A stretch of 64,000 nt of DNA from BA4 sp044376575 (lineage in GTDB: Bacteria; Bacteroidota; Bacteroidia; CAIKAF01): positions 1 to 64,000 of the forward strand of contig JBILKR010000008.1 of NCBI GenBank assembly GCA_044376575.1, given 5' to 3'. The notes beneath the pieces are model-generated. The model saw only the letters and a program-made list of their open reading frames with translations, had not been told where the DNA came from and did not search any database. Both the position numbers and the translations under genes were made by a program. Shown here in pieces: positions 36,639-44,651 of this stretch; within the stretch, counting starts at the first letter, position 1, and each line of letters starts with the position of its first letter.

Positions 36639-37460
36639 ATGTCAAATAGAAACTGGAAGACGATTAAAACTTACGAAGAAATTAAATTTGATTTTTTTGA
36701 AGGTATTGCAAAAATATCTATCAATCGCCCACACAAAAGAAATGCGTTTACTCCAAAAACTGTTCAAGAGATGATTGATGCCATGAATATTTGTCGCGAC
36801 AATATGGATATTCAGAGTGTTATTCTTACCGGAGAAGGCGATGAAGCTTTTTGTAGCGGAGGAGATCAAAGTGTTCGCGGACACGGAGGATATATAGGAT
36901 CAGACATGGTTCCGAGGTTGAATGTACTTGATCTTCAAAAACAAATTCGATCTATTCCCAAGGCCGTGATTGCTATGGTAAAAGGCTATGCCATTGGTGG
37001 CGGTCATGTATTGCACGTAGTTTGTGATTTGAGTATTGCTGCTGAAAATGCACGTTTTGGTCAAACTGGTCCCAAGGTTGGAAGTTTTGATGGCGGATTT
37101 GGAGCGTCTTATTTAGCGCGTGTTGTTGGTCAGAAAAAAGCTAGAGAAATCTGGTATTTATGTGATCAGTATGATGCACAGGAAGCCCTGGATATGGGAT
37201 TGGTAAATAAAGTAGTTTCGCTTGATAAAATTGAAGATGTTACAGTGGAATGGTGTAAGAAAATAATGGAGAAAAGTCCTATCGCTATTCGTATGCTGAA
37301 ATCATCATTCAATGCTGAACTTGACGGACAAGCAGGTATTCAGGAACTCGCGGGAAATGCAACACTACTATATTATTTAAGTGAAGAAGCAAAAGAAGGT
37401 AAGAACGCATTTGTTGAAAAGCGCAAACCTGATTTTTCTAAATATCCAAAATTCCCGTAA
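36639..37460 (+). CDS. menB: 1,4-dihydroxy-2-naphthoyl-CoA synthase
   Basis: A 273-residue crotonase-fold enzyme that cyclises o-succinylbenzoyl-CoA to DHNA-CoA. It has the oxyanion-hole segment VILTGEGDEAFCSGGDQSVRG and GYAIGGGHVLHVVCDLSIAAENARFGQTGPKVGSFDGGFGASYLARVVGQKKAREIWYLC, diagnostic for MenB over other crotonases, and the C-terminal KRKPDFSKYPKFP. The position between menD and menA (4 and 12-base gaps) agrees. menC and menE are not in the window. Confidence 0.96.
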   Translation: MSNRNWKTIKTYEEIKFDFFEGIAKISINRPHKRNAFTPKTVQEMIDAMNICRDNMDIQSVILTGEGDEAFCSGGDQSVRGHGGYIGSDMVPRLNVLDLQKQIRSIPKAVIAMVKGYAIGGGHVLHVVCDLSIAAENARFGQTGPKVGSFDGGFGASYLARVVGQKKAREIWYLCDQYDAQEALDMGLVNKVVSLDKIEDVTVEWCKKIMEKSPIAIRMLKSSFNAELDGQAGIQELAGNATLLYYLSEEAKEGKNAFVEKRKPDFSKYPKFP

Positions 37461-37472
37461 TTAAATTTATTC

Positions 37473-38378
37473 ATGTTGATTGCATGGATCAAAGCAGCCA
37501 GACTAAGAACATTGCCTTTAGCGATGTGTGGTATATGTATTGGTAGTTTGCTGGCTTTACACTTTGGAACGTTTCAGTTGTATGTGATGTTGTTGTGTTT
37601 GCTTACTGCTTTTTTTCTTCAAGTGCTTTCTAACTTTGCCAACGATTACGGTGATTTTAAAAAAGGTACAGATAATGAAAATCGTATTGGTCCGGCACGT
37701 ACACTTCAGGAAGGGTTGATTACGGAACAACAGATGAAAATAGCGTTGATCATTACTTCGTTATTTGCATTCATTTCCGGTTCGGCTTTGATTGTGATAT
37801 CTCTTCAACATGCAGGATTAAAATCGATGCTCTTTTTTTTAGGACTGGGAATAGCAAGTATTCTTGCTGCAATTTTTTACACAGTCGGAAAAAAAGCTTA
37901 CGGCTATTTTGGTCTTGGAGATATTTTTGTATTTATTTTTTTCGGACCGGTTGCTGTTTTGGGCGCATATTATTTACATCAGTCGAGCATTAATCTCCCT
38001 GTTATTTTTCCTGCAATTTCTTTGGGTGCGCTCTCCACCGGAGTGCTTCACATGAATAATATGAGAGATATTATTAATGATAAAGCATCGGGTAAAATTA
38101 CCATTGCTGTTCGCTTGGGTTTAGCGAGTGGCAAAATATATCATTTTGTTTTAATGTTGATTGCAGGCTTATCAGCGGCATGGTTTCAGTTGAATTATCT
38201 TGAATTTCATATTTTCGGACTTATTCCACTGGTTGTATTAGTTCCACATTTATATATGGTGTTGAAGACGAATGAACATCAGGCGTTTGACGGGCAATTA
38301 AAAATAGTTGTGTTGATATCGGTGCTATATACCATAAGTTTGGGACTTGTCATTTTTAAAATGAAAGGATGGGTATGA
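37473..38378 (+). CDS. menA: 1,4-dihydroxy-2-naphthoate polyprenyltransferase
   Basis: A 301-residue UbiA-superfamily enzyme in the inner membrane that joins the isoprenoid tail to DHNA. About eight membrane helices; the prenyl-diphosphate-binding Asp motif NFANDYGDFKKGTDNENRIGP lies near residue 50-70, and the second motif NNMRDIINDKASGK near 190-205. It sits in the men cluster. Its stop overlaps by 4 bases (ATGA) with the start of the next gene. Confidence 0.95.
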   Translation: MLIAWIKAARLRTLPLAMCGICIGSLLALHFGTFQLYVMLLCLLTAFFLQVLSNFANDYGDFKKGTDNENRIGPARTLQEGLITEQQMKIALIITSLFAFISGSALIVISLQHAGLKSMLFFLGLGIASILAAIFYTVGKKAYGYFGLGDIFVFIFFGPVAVLGAYYLHQSSINLPVIFPAISLGALSTGVLHMNNMRDIINDKASGKITIAVRLGLASGKIYHFVLMLIAGLSAAWFQLNYLEFHIFGLIPLVVLVPHLYMVLKTNEHQAFDGQLKIVVLISVLYTISLGLVIFKMKGWV

Positions 38379-38965
38379 TGATAAAATTATCAAGCATAAT
38401 TTTTTTTCTGTTGACTTCAATTATTTTGATGTCAGCCCAAACACTTTCTTATGATGTTAAAGCACTGGGCATGAAGGTTGGTTCAATGAAAATAACAAGA
38501 ACAGCTTCCGGCTCTAATATTTTATATCAGATTGAAAGTACAAACCATGTGAGTTATCTATTTGGTGAAATTGATGTGAAGCATTCTTCTTCTGCTTCAT
38601 TTTTGAATGGGGTGTTACAAAAATCAAATTCTAAAACAGATAAAAACGGGAAACTTGAAAGTAGTTGCGAAACAGTTTTGTCCGGTTCTGTTTATAAAAT
38701 CAAAACACATCAAACTACAGCAGTTTATTCATCACCGATTCGTTATTCCATTTTTTCCATGTATTATAATGAGCCGAAAGGATTAAAAGAAATATTTTCT
38801 GAAGAATACGGTAAAATGGTTCCCATAAATGAGGTTAAGCCTCATCGGTTTATGGTGTCATTTCCTGACGGAAAAAAATATCATTATGATTTTGAAAACG
38901 GAGTAATCAGTGATGTTGAAGTCCCTTCCGCAGTAGGAACCGTGCACATGCGATTAAAAAAGTAG
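38375..38965 (+). CDS. DUF6134-like secreted protein
   Basis: A 196-residue protein starting with the ATGA overlap of menA. A signal peptide (residues 1-20, ending MSAQ) is followed by a beta-rich domain. The text VKALGMKVGSMKITRTASG, STNHVSYLFGEIDVKHSSS and KPHRFMVSFPDGKKYHYDFENGVISDVEVPSAVGTVHMRLKK looks like DUF6134, whose function I do not know. Translation coupling to menA suggests a link with membrane or envelope lipids, but that is only context. It converges on clpX; a hairpin spans both stops. Confidence 0.72.
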   Translation: MMIKLSSIIFFLLTSIILMSAQTLSYDVKALGMKVGSMKITRTASGSNILYQIESTNHVSYLFGEIDVKHSSSASFLNGVLQKSNSKTDKNGKLESSCETVLSGSVYKIKTHQTTAVYSSPIRYSIFSMYYNEPKGLKEIFSEEYGKMVPINEVKPHRFMVSFPDGKKYHYDFENGVISDVEVPSAVGTVHMRLKK

Positions 38966-38983
38966 CAGCAGGTTTATGCTGCT
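38964..38983. terminator. Possible bidirectional terminator hairpin
   Basis: A 7-bp perfect stem (38964-38970 with 38977-38983) and a 6-base loop lie exactly at the two convergent stop codons. A-rich sequence sits on the left and only a short T3 on the right, so the terminator call is uncertain. Confidence 0.4.
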
Positions 38984-40209
38984 TTACCTGAAAAATTACT
39001 TTTCTCAATTTTTTCTTTAGCGTATGCAGCAGTTATCGTGATGTGCGTTTCATCAGATTCAGGACTGTTAAACATAATATCATTCATGATGGCCTCACAA
39101 ATAGAGCGCAATCCTCTGGCACCTAACTTATATTCAATAGCTTTTTCTGCAATGTACTGCAACGCTTCATCTTCAAAGCTCAACGTTTTTTGATCAATAG
39201 AAAACAATTTTTGATATTGTTTAATGATTGCATTTTTCGGCTCTTTAAGAATACGAAGAAGTGCATCTGCATTTAATGGATTGAGATGAGTAACTACCGG
39301 CAGTCTTCCAATTAATTCAGGAATCAGCCCGAAACTTTTTAAATCCTGTGGAGCAATATACTGTAGTAAATTGCTCTTGTCAATTTCTAATGTTGAATTT
39401 CCATTTACGAATCCGATGGATTGTTTATTGATACGGTCGCTGATTTTTCTTTCTATTCCGTCAAACGCCCCACCACATATAAATAAAATATTTTGGGTGT
39501 TTACAGAAATCATTTTTTGCTCCGGATGTTTTCTTCCGCCATATGGAGGAACATTGATTACGCTTCCTTCAAGTAATTTTAATAATCCCTGTTGAACACC
39601 TTCTCCCGATACGTCTCTGGTGATTGAAGGATTGTCGCCTTTGCGCGCAATTTTATCTATTTCGTCAATAAAAACAATGCCTCTTTCAGCCGCTTGAACA
39701 TTATATTCAGATGCCTGCAATAATCTGCTTAATACACTTTCCACATCTTCGCCTACATAGCCGGCTTCAGTTAATACGGTTGCATCTGCAATACAAAAAG
39801 GTACATTCAGTATACGGGCAATGGTTCTGGCAAGTAATGTTTTTCCGGTTCCTGTTTCTCCAACAAGTATAATATTTGATTTGTCAATTTCAACATCATT
39901 ATCGGTGTTTATTGAATGATGAAGAATCCGCTTGTAATGATTGTAAACGGCAACGGCAATAACTTTTTTAGCTTCATCCTGACCAATAATATATTCATCA
40001 AGATGCTTTTTTATTTGAGATGGAATAAGAAGCTGAATTTGATCAGTAAGACTGTCTTTGTTTTTTTGTTTTAATTCAAGCTCTGTTATTTTTTTTGCTT
40101 CTTCTATGCAATGGTCACAGATGTTTCCTTCCTGTCCGGTAATGAGCAACGACACTTGCGTGCGGGTTCTCATGCAAAAAGAGCAGTGCTCTTCACGTTG
40201 TTTTGCCAT
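38974..40209 (-). CDS. clpX: ATP-dependent Clp protease ATP-binding subunit ClpX
   Basis: A 411-residue AAA+ unfoldase that feeds substrates to ClpP. The N-terminal zinc domain has CSFC at 10-13 and CDHC at 32-35, the Walker A is GETGTGKT (about 117-124), Walker B FIDEIDK, a pore loop GYVG and sensor-2 ARGLRS. Length and motifs match ClpX of other bacteria. It lies downstream of clpP, separated by a strong hairpin terminator. Confidence 0.97.
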   Translation of the reverse strand: MAKQREEHCSFCMRTRTQVSLLITGQEGNICDHCIEEAKKITELELKQKNKDSLTDQIQLLIPSQIKKHLDEYIIGQDEAKKVIAVAVYNHYKRILHHSINTDNDVEIDKSNIILVGETGTGKTLLARTIARILNVPFCIADATVLTEAGYVGEDVESVLSRLLQASEYNVQAAERGIVFIDEIDKIARKGDNPSITRDVSGEGVQQGLLKLLEGSVINVPPYGGRKHPEQKMISVNTQNILFICGGAFDGIERKISDRINKQSIGFVNGNSTLEIDKSNLLQYIAPQDLKSFGLIPELIGRLPVVTHLNPLNADALLRILKEPKNAIIKQYQKLFSIDQKTLSFEDEALQYIAEKAIEYKLGARGLRSICEAIMNDIMFNSPESDETHITITAAYAKEKIEKSNFSGKAA

Positions 40210-40227
40210 AGTGTTTTAATCGTAAGA

Positions 40228-40257
40228 TAAAAAAAGGAAGGCATCGCCTTCCTTTTA
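40228..40257 (-). terminator. Intrinsic terminator between clpP and clpX
   Basis: A stem of 11 bp (AAAAGGAAGGC at 40232-40242 with 40246-40256) and a 3-base loop, with the A-rich plus-strand side giving a U-tract for minus-strand transcripts. It would end clpP mRNA ahead of clpX unless read through. Confidence 0.85.
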
Positions 40258-40271
40258 AATAATGATAGTGC

Positions 40272-40946
40272 TTATGCTTTTGTTTTGATTAGAACTTCGT
40301 CAATCATTCCGTATTCTTTTGCCTCTTGAGCAATCATCCAGTAGTCGCGGTCAGAATCCTTGAATACTTTTTCGAAAGGCTGTCCGCTATGTTCAGCAAT
40401 GATTTCGTATAATTCCTTTTTTAACTTTTCTATTTCTCTGTATGTAATTTCAATATCACTTGCTTGTCCCTGTGCACCGCCAAGTGGCTGATGAATCATT
40501 ACACGACTGTGCTTTAGACCGGTTCTTTTTCCTTTGGTTCCTGCACATAATAAAACGGCGCCCATTGATGCAGCCATGCCCACACAGATGGTGGCTACAT
40601 CAGGTCCAATCCATTGCATGGTATCATAAATACCTAATCCTGCATAAACGCTACCACCGGGACTGTTCACATAGATTTGTATGTCTCTTTTAGCATCTGC
40701 ACTTTCCAAGAAAAGCAATTGCGCCTGAATAATATTGGCAATATAATCGTCGATCGGAGTACCAAGAAAAATGATGCGATCCATCATTAATCTGGAGAAC
40801 ACATCAACTTCACGGAAGTTGACAGGTCTTTCTTCAATAACTGTTCTAGTCATGTTACTGATGTGACTCATATATTTTTCAAGGTGCATGCTGCTGATGC
40901 CCTTATGCTTTACTGCATACTTTTGAAATTCATCTTGTGGTATCAT
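40272..40946 (-). CDS. clpP: ATP-dependent Clp protease proteolytic subunit ClpP
   Basis: A 224-residue serine protease that degrades proteins delivered by ClpX. ATG 40946 is chosen because a complete promoter lies just upstream at 40970-41000. The nucleophile Ser is in GMAASMGA, the His in SRVMIHQPLGG, and the oxyanion loop is SPGGSVYAGL. The N-terminal 25 residues (MIPQDEFQKYAVKHKGISSM) resemble other Bacteroidota ClpP propeptides. The gene lies between tig and clpX. Confidence 0.96.
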   Translation of the reverse strand: MIPQDEFQKYAVKHKGISSMHLEKYMSHISNMTRTVIEERPVNFREVDVFSRLMMDRIIFLGTPIDDYIANIIQAQLLFLESADAKRDIQIYVNSPGGSVYAGLGIYDTMQWIGPDVATICVGMAASMGAVLLCAGTKGKRTGLKHSRVMIHQPLGGAQGQASDIEITYREIEKLKKELYEIIAEHSGQPFEKVFKDSDRDYWMIAQEAKEYGMIDEVLIKTKA

Positions 40947-40969
40947 ACCTTTAAAATTAATTGTATAAT

Positions 40970-41000
40970 CAAATATAAAATGTAGTGGTTTGCCCACCAA
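40970..41000 (-). promoter_or_regulatory. Promoter of clpP
   Basis: On the minus strand TTG (40998-41000), a 20-base spacer and TATATTTG (40970-40977), both matching the consensus. clpP can therefore be transcribed independently of tig. Confidence 0.65.
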
Positions 41001-41036
41001 TTTTTTAAGTATATAATTTAATCGTATTTAGATTAA

Positions 41037-42398
41037 TTAAGAAGCCTTGTTTTGAAGCATATCTAAAAATGGCTGATATCCGATAGGCTTTTCATCAATT
41101 TTTACCAGCGACTTTAAATGTTCTAATGCTTTTACTTCTATTATATATGTAACAATTTTTTCTCCTTCTTCTTGGTTCGCAAGAATTCGTTGAGCCAATT
41201 CGTCTATTTTGTCATCCGGCAGAGAATATCCCATTTGATTTACTCGGTTTAAAACAGTTCTTCTTGCTTCACTCATCATCTCTTCTTCTGTTACCTGAAT
41301 ATTATTTTCATCGGCAATTTTCTTTCTTATCAATTCCCAACGAATAACATCTCTTCCTTGATTGTATTCTGCTTCAACAGTATCCGGATTAAAGTTTTTG
41401 TTTTCCGCATTCTTTACCCTGATCCATCTTTGTAAAAACTGATCAGGAAGTTCAAACGAAGTTTTTTCAAGTATTTTATTTCTGATGTCATTCAAAAGGC
41501 GGGCATTACTTTCCTGTTGAATATCAAACTGCAATACCTCTGCCACTTTGTTTCTGAAACCGACCTCATCAGATACTACATCTTTTCCAAAAACACGATC
41601 AAAAAATTCCTGATTTATTTCAGCAGGCACTAATCGGCTTATTGAATTAATGGAAAGTTTAAACTGATGACTGATGCCACTGACTTCTTCCTGTTTAATC
41701 CCTAAATAAATGGAAGCGGTAAGTTCATCTTTATATGCTTTTCTTGGGTCAAGTACCACATCATCGCCCGGCTTTTTACCTAATAACATGGATTTGGTTT
41801 GGGGATCTTCAATTTTATCTACTATTATATATGATGATTTATTTAAGCCTCCTTCTTTTTCAGTGCCTTCATCATTTAATTCAATCATTGATCCCATTAC
41901 CATATCTTTTTCAGTAACCTCTTCAGCATTGATACTTCTTCCAAAACGGTTACGCAATTTTTCTACTTCTTCATCAATGGTCTGTTGGTCGGCTTCAATT
42001 TTATAATGCGTAAATGTATCTTTTTCCGGAACTTCAATTTTGAATTCAGGTGATAGTCCTAGGTCATAAAAGAACTCAAATTCTTTTTGCTGATCCCAGT
42101 CAATATTATTTTTATCATTGTTAGGAAGCGGATTGCCAAGATATTCAATCTTATTTTCTTCAAGATATTTGAATAATCGATCTACAACCATTTTAGAAAC
42201 CTCATCGCTCAATACAGATTTTCCATACATTTTCTTCACCATACTGGCAGGAACCATTCCTTGTCTGAATCCTGGCATAGATACTTTCTGCCGAACATTT
42301 TTCAAAGCTTTTTCTAATGTATCAGCGTAGTCAGATTCAATAACCTTGATTTTAATCAGGGCGTTTAAATTGTCAATGTGTTGTTTTGTAATTTCCAT
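41037..42398 (-). CDS. tig: Trigger factor
   Basis: A 453-residue ribosome-associated chaperone. The N-terminal ribosome-binding domain has the tail-docking pattern MPGFRQGMVPASMVKKMYGKSVL (about 40-62). The middle PPIase-like region is shortened and the C-terminal alpha-helical chaperone arms follow (VEAEYNQGRDVIRWELIRKKIADENNIQVTEEE...). tig, clpP, clpX is the classic bacterial order. A terminator and tRNA-Leu lie upstream, so this gene has its own start; I did not identify its promoter. Confidence 0.94.
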   Translation of the reverse strand: MEITKQHIDNLNALIKIKVIESDYADTLEKALKNVRQKVSMPGFRQGMVPASMVKKMYGKSVLSDEVSKMVVDRLFKYLEENKIEYLGNPLPNNDKNNIDWDQQKEFEFFYDLGLSPEFKIEVPEKDTFTHYKIEADQQTIDEEVEKLRNRFGRSINAEEVTEKDMVMGSMIELNDEGTEKEGGLNKSSYIIVDKIEDPQTKSMLLGKKPGDDVVLDPRKAYKDELTASIYLGIKQEEVSGISHQFKLSINSISRLVPAEINQEFFDRVFGKDVVSDEVGFRNKVAEVLQFDIQQESNARLLNDIRNKILEKTSFELPDQFLQRWIRVKNAENKNFNPDTVEAEYNQGRDVIRWELIRKKIADENNIQVTEEEMMSEARRTVLNRVNQMGYSLPDDKIDELAQRILANQEEGEKIVTYIIEVKALEHLKSLVKIDEKPIGYQPFLDMLQNKAS

Positions 42399-42422
42399 AA
42401 AAGATTCAACTAAAATTCATAT

Positions 42423-42458
42423 TAAAAAAACAACCGCCAAGAAATCTTGACGGTTGTT
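42423..42458 (-). terminator. Intrinsic terminator of tRNA-Leu
   Basis: An imperfect 12-bp hairpin (CAACCG-CAAGA arm at 42431-42442 with 42445-42456) and an A7 run at 42424-42430, which is the U-tract for minus-strand transcription. It is 5 bases after the tRNA 3' end. Confidence 0.85.
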
Positions 42459-42462
42459 GAAG

Positions 42463-42544
42463 TGCGGATGAAGGGACTCGAACCCCCACGCCTTTCGGCA
42501 CCAGATCCTAAGTCTGGCACGGCTACCAATTACGCCACATCCGC
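42463..42544 (-). tRNA. tRNA-Leu (anticodon TAG)
   Basis: An 82-base class II tRNA. The acceptor stem is GCGGATG/CATCCGC, the anticodon stem-loop CCAGA-CTTAGGA-TCTGG gives anticodon TAG (reads CUN codons), and a long variable arm (TGCCGAAAGGCGT) marks leucine. The T arm loop is TTCGAGT. CCA is not encoded. A TACATTTG -7 element lies upstream at 42575-42582. Confidence 0.94.
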
Positions 42545-42574
42545 AATTTCAGCCCGTTTTTTAAATCAGGCTCA

Positions 42575-42582
42575 CAAATGTA
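42575..42582 (-). promoter_or_regulatory. -7 promoter element (TACATTTG) of tRNA-Leu
   Basis: Exact TAnnTTTG match on the minus strand, 30 bases before the tRNA. A -33 box at the expected distance is not evident. Confidence 0.4.
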
Positions 42583-43050
42583 AGGAAAATTTGATTATTT
42601 CATAACCCTTGGATAGAGGAATTATATTTATGTATGATCTCTACAAATAAATTTTTCTTATCGCCAGATTAATTTTTTAAAAATAAAGAATCCTCAACTT
42701 TCAATTTTTAAAATTCAAGCGTGATATTAATTTCTGAAAAAAATCTGTTTCAAATTTTTTTCTGCAACTAAAATTTGTGTGTTGTTTCTGAAAAATGAAT
42801 TTTAAAAACAATAATTCAAAGTTAATTCATCAAAAAGAAGAAAGAAGATAAAACAAATGTAATCTCTTAAAACAACTGTAAACAAAGGCATTCGCGTGTT
42901 TTGTTTTTTTAATCAACTAAAAATCAATTTTTGATTTTTCAACTTTCAATTGTTAATTACGTGGATGAATAAACGCGCAAATCATCTTCAAGTATTGATG
43001 ATATAAGGATTTTCTGTTTTTTTGTTTTCGCAATTTAAATTTCATTCATA
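42583..43050. other. Long AT-rich intergenic region upstream of the histone-like gene
   Basis: About 470 bases with no coding frame I can support and no RNA gene I recognise. It holds a perfect 9-bp inverted repeat with 3-base spacer (42919-42927 with 42931-42939) and several A/T tracts that could bend DNA. With the palindrome at 43051-43073 it is a candidate regulatory or nucleoid-protein binding region for the Lys/Ala-rich protein downstream. Confidence 0.5.
42919..42939. repeat. Perfect inverted repeat AAAAATCAA / TTGATTTTT
   Basis: 9-bp arms and a 3-base spacer in the AT-rich region before the histone-like gene. Confidence 0.55.
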
Positions 43051-43073
43051 AAATATTTTCTTGCAAAATATTT
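43051..43073. promoter_or_regulatory. Perfect inverted repeat AAATATTTT-5-AAAATATTT (possible operator)
   Basis: Two 9-bp arms with a 5-base spacer sit about 20 bases upstream of TACTTTCG (43095-43102, a likely -7 variant) and 51 bases before ATG 43124. This is a suitable place for an operator. The binding protein is unknown. Confidence 0.4.
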
Positions 43074-43123
43074 CTTCGTATGTTTTTTTATATATACTTT
43101 CGAATAAACAAAACATATATTTT

Positions 43124-43495
43124 ATGGCAAAGAAATCCGGCACTGCTTCAAAAGCTTCAGCAAAGAAAAAAGTTGCTAAGAAGCCCGTAGCTAAAAAAGC
43201 TGCAAAGAAGCCTGTAAAAAAAGCTGCTGCTAAAAAAGCTGCTGCTAAGAAACCAGCTGCTAAAAAAGCTGCTGCTAAGAAACCAGCTGCTAAGAAAGCT
43301 GCTGCTAAGAAACCAGCTGCTAAGAAAGCTGCTGCTAAGAAACCAGCTGCTAAGAAAGCTGCTGCTAAGAAGCCAGCTGCTAAGAAGCCAGCTGCTAAGA
43401 AGCCAGCTGCTAAGAAGCCAGCTGCTAAGAAGCCAGCTGCTAAGAAAGCTGCTGCTAAGAAGCCAGCTACAAATGGAGCTCCTGCTTCAAAGTAG
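43124..43495 (+). CDS. Histone H1-like Lys/Ala/Pro repeat protein
   Basis: A 123-residue, very basic protein. ATG 43124 starts MAKKSGTASKASAKKK; an in-frame TTG at 43061 lies within the palindrome and is rejected. The body is made of (K-K-P-A-A-K-K-A-A-A) decapeptides followed by (K-K-P-A-A) pentapeptides, ending ATNGAPASK. This composition resembles the C-terminal tail of histone H1 and bacterial Hc1-type proteins, so DNA compaction or nucleoid binding is likely; no globular domain is visible. The DNA is a 30/15-bp tandem repeat, prone to length change. A strong terminator follows. Confidence 0.82.
   Translation: MAKKSGTASKASAKKKVAKKPVAKKAAKKPVKKAAAKKAAAKKPAAKKAAAKKPAAKKAAAKKPAAKKAAAKKPAAKKAAAKKPAAKKPAAKKPAAKKPAAKKPAAKKAAAKKPATNGAPASK
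43231..43470 (+). repeat. Tandem repeat coding for the histone-like tail (30-bp then 15-bp units)
   Basis: Five 30-bp units (43231-43380), four 15-bp units (43381-43440) and a final 30-bp unit. Units are nearly identical, differing mainly at Lys codons (AAA/AAG). Confidence 0.9.
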
Positions 43496-43513
43496 TAAAA
43501 AGCTGATCACATT

Positions 43514-43549
43514 AAAAACCTTTAGCATTCGCCCGCTAAAGGTTTTTTT
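43514..43549 (+). terminator. Intrinsic terminator of the histone-like gene
   Basis: A 9-bp perfect stem (43518-43526 with 43535-43543), an 8-base loop and a T-run. Confidence 0.9.
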
Positions 43550-43579
43550 GTTTTTATATGATTTCATCTATTATTGTAA

Positions 43580-44605
43580 TCAATGTACATCTTCTAGAAA
43601 AATAGTTTTTTCCTGTATTACAAAATCCTGAACATCCCTAAATTCAATTTTTACAGACGTTGGTTTGTTCCATTGTATGGTAATTAAGCCAGAATTAATC
43701 AAACAATTTCTGTTTCCCACCGCAAACGAATTAATATTTTTACCTGTCTTTGTCTGAACATGATTTAATCCACCGGATGAAAATTCATAAATCTTTAATG
43801 GTTGTTCATTTGAATTCAAACTCATTATTTCATTACACCCACTATTACCACTTAGCAGAATAATTTTCATTTGTTTTTTATTTAAAAGTATTTTTTTAAA
43901 TCGAGATATCTCATTCGGATATATATTCCAGTTTTCTTCTTTCGAATTGTCTGATAAAATAGGAATGCCACTACATATAAATGTAAGCTGAGCAGAAGTG
44001 TCTTCAAGTGTTTTTTCCAACCATTGCCACTGTGTTTCTCCCAGTAACTCTGAAGCTGCATTTTTTTTTCTGAAATATCGGGTGTCTAACATAATAAAGC
44101 GGACTCTTTTGTCTGGCTCGCCAAATATATAACTGGTATAAATTCCGTCCTTTTCTCTTCTAACAGATTTTAAGTGCTCGCCAATAAAATCTAAAAATAA
44201 TTGCTGTGATATTTTTCTATCAATTGATATCGTATCATTTTTTTCTCCTCCCAGTTCATTCTTATCCCATATCCCAATAACAGGTATTTTTCTCAAGAAA
44301 CGTATATAGTTTTCTTTCGTTAATTGCTTGTTATATTTTTCATTCAATTCATCTGTATTTTCTGAAAAACCGGATATCATATTTCCCAGAGAAACCCAGA
44401 TGTTCGGCTTTTGGTCAAGAATATTCAGCCACATTTCCTGAGGGAGTGATTGATGATTTGCAGAACCAAAAGCAATTTTCTGTATCCTGTGAATTGAATC
44501 AAGCGGAACCCTTTCTACTTTGGGTAATATTGTCTGAGATTGACAAATGGAAAATGAAATAAGAAATAAAAAAAATAAACCAATCTTCTGATCAGATGTT
44601 ATCAT
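43580..44605 (-). CDS. PhoD-fold protein with metal-binding residues lost (probable pseudoenzyme)
   Basis: A 341-residue exported protein; ATG 44605 gives signal peptide IGLFFLFLISFSICQSQ. It aligns by eye along its length with the intact PhoD-like lipoprotein at 54046-55086, e.g. KIAFGSANHQ against KIAFGSCSRE, and LLGETQWQWLEKTLED against MLGAAQWIWLEQELQK. The metal and catalytic positions differ throughout: GSC is GSA (Ala-49), GDN is GNM (Asn-75), DDHD is DKNE (114-117) and SGDTH is SGNSG. It should not have metallophosphatase activity. The open frame is intact over its whole length, so it is not a decayed pseudogene but may bind something instead. It is divergent from the following hydrolase gene. 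Confidence 0.75.
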   Translation of the reverse strand: MITSDQKIGLFFLFLISFSICQSQTILPKVERVPLDSIHRIQKIAFGSANHQSLPQEMWLNILDQKPNIWVSLGNMISGFSENTDELNEKYNKQLTKENYIRFLRKIPVIGIWDKNELGGEKNDTISIDRKISQQLFLDFIGEHLKSVRREKDGIYTSYIFGEPDKRVRFIMLDTRYFRKKNAASELLGETQWQWLEKTLEDTSAQLTFICSGIPILSDNSKEENWNIYPNEISRFKKILLNKKQMKIILLSGNSGCNEIMSLNSNEQPLKIYEFSSGGLNHVQTKTGKNINSFAVGNRNCLINSGLITIQWNKPTSVKIEFRDVQDFVIQEKTIFLEDVH

Positions 44606-44651
44606 GATGCTGAATTTATCAATTATCAATATATTAGTAAAAAACTAATTC

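Noticed and set aside
40947..41000. Longer ClpP starting at 41000
   Set aside because: This segment contains the clpP -33 and -7 boxes, and ClpP similarity begins only after ATG 40946.
43231..43470. Short regular repeats that could suggest a CRISPR array
   Set aside because: The units are contiguous, have no spacers, and stay in frame through a Lys/Ala/Pro protein.
43580..44605. The altered PhoD-fold gene as a frameshifted pseudogene
   Set aside because: The reading frame is full length, has a good signal peptide and keeps alignment with the intact paralogue to the end.
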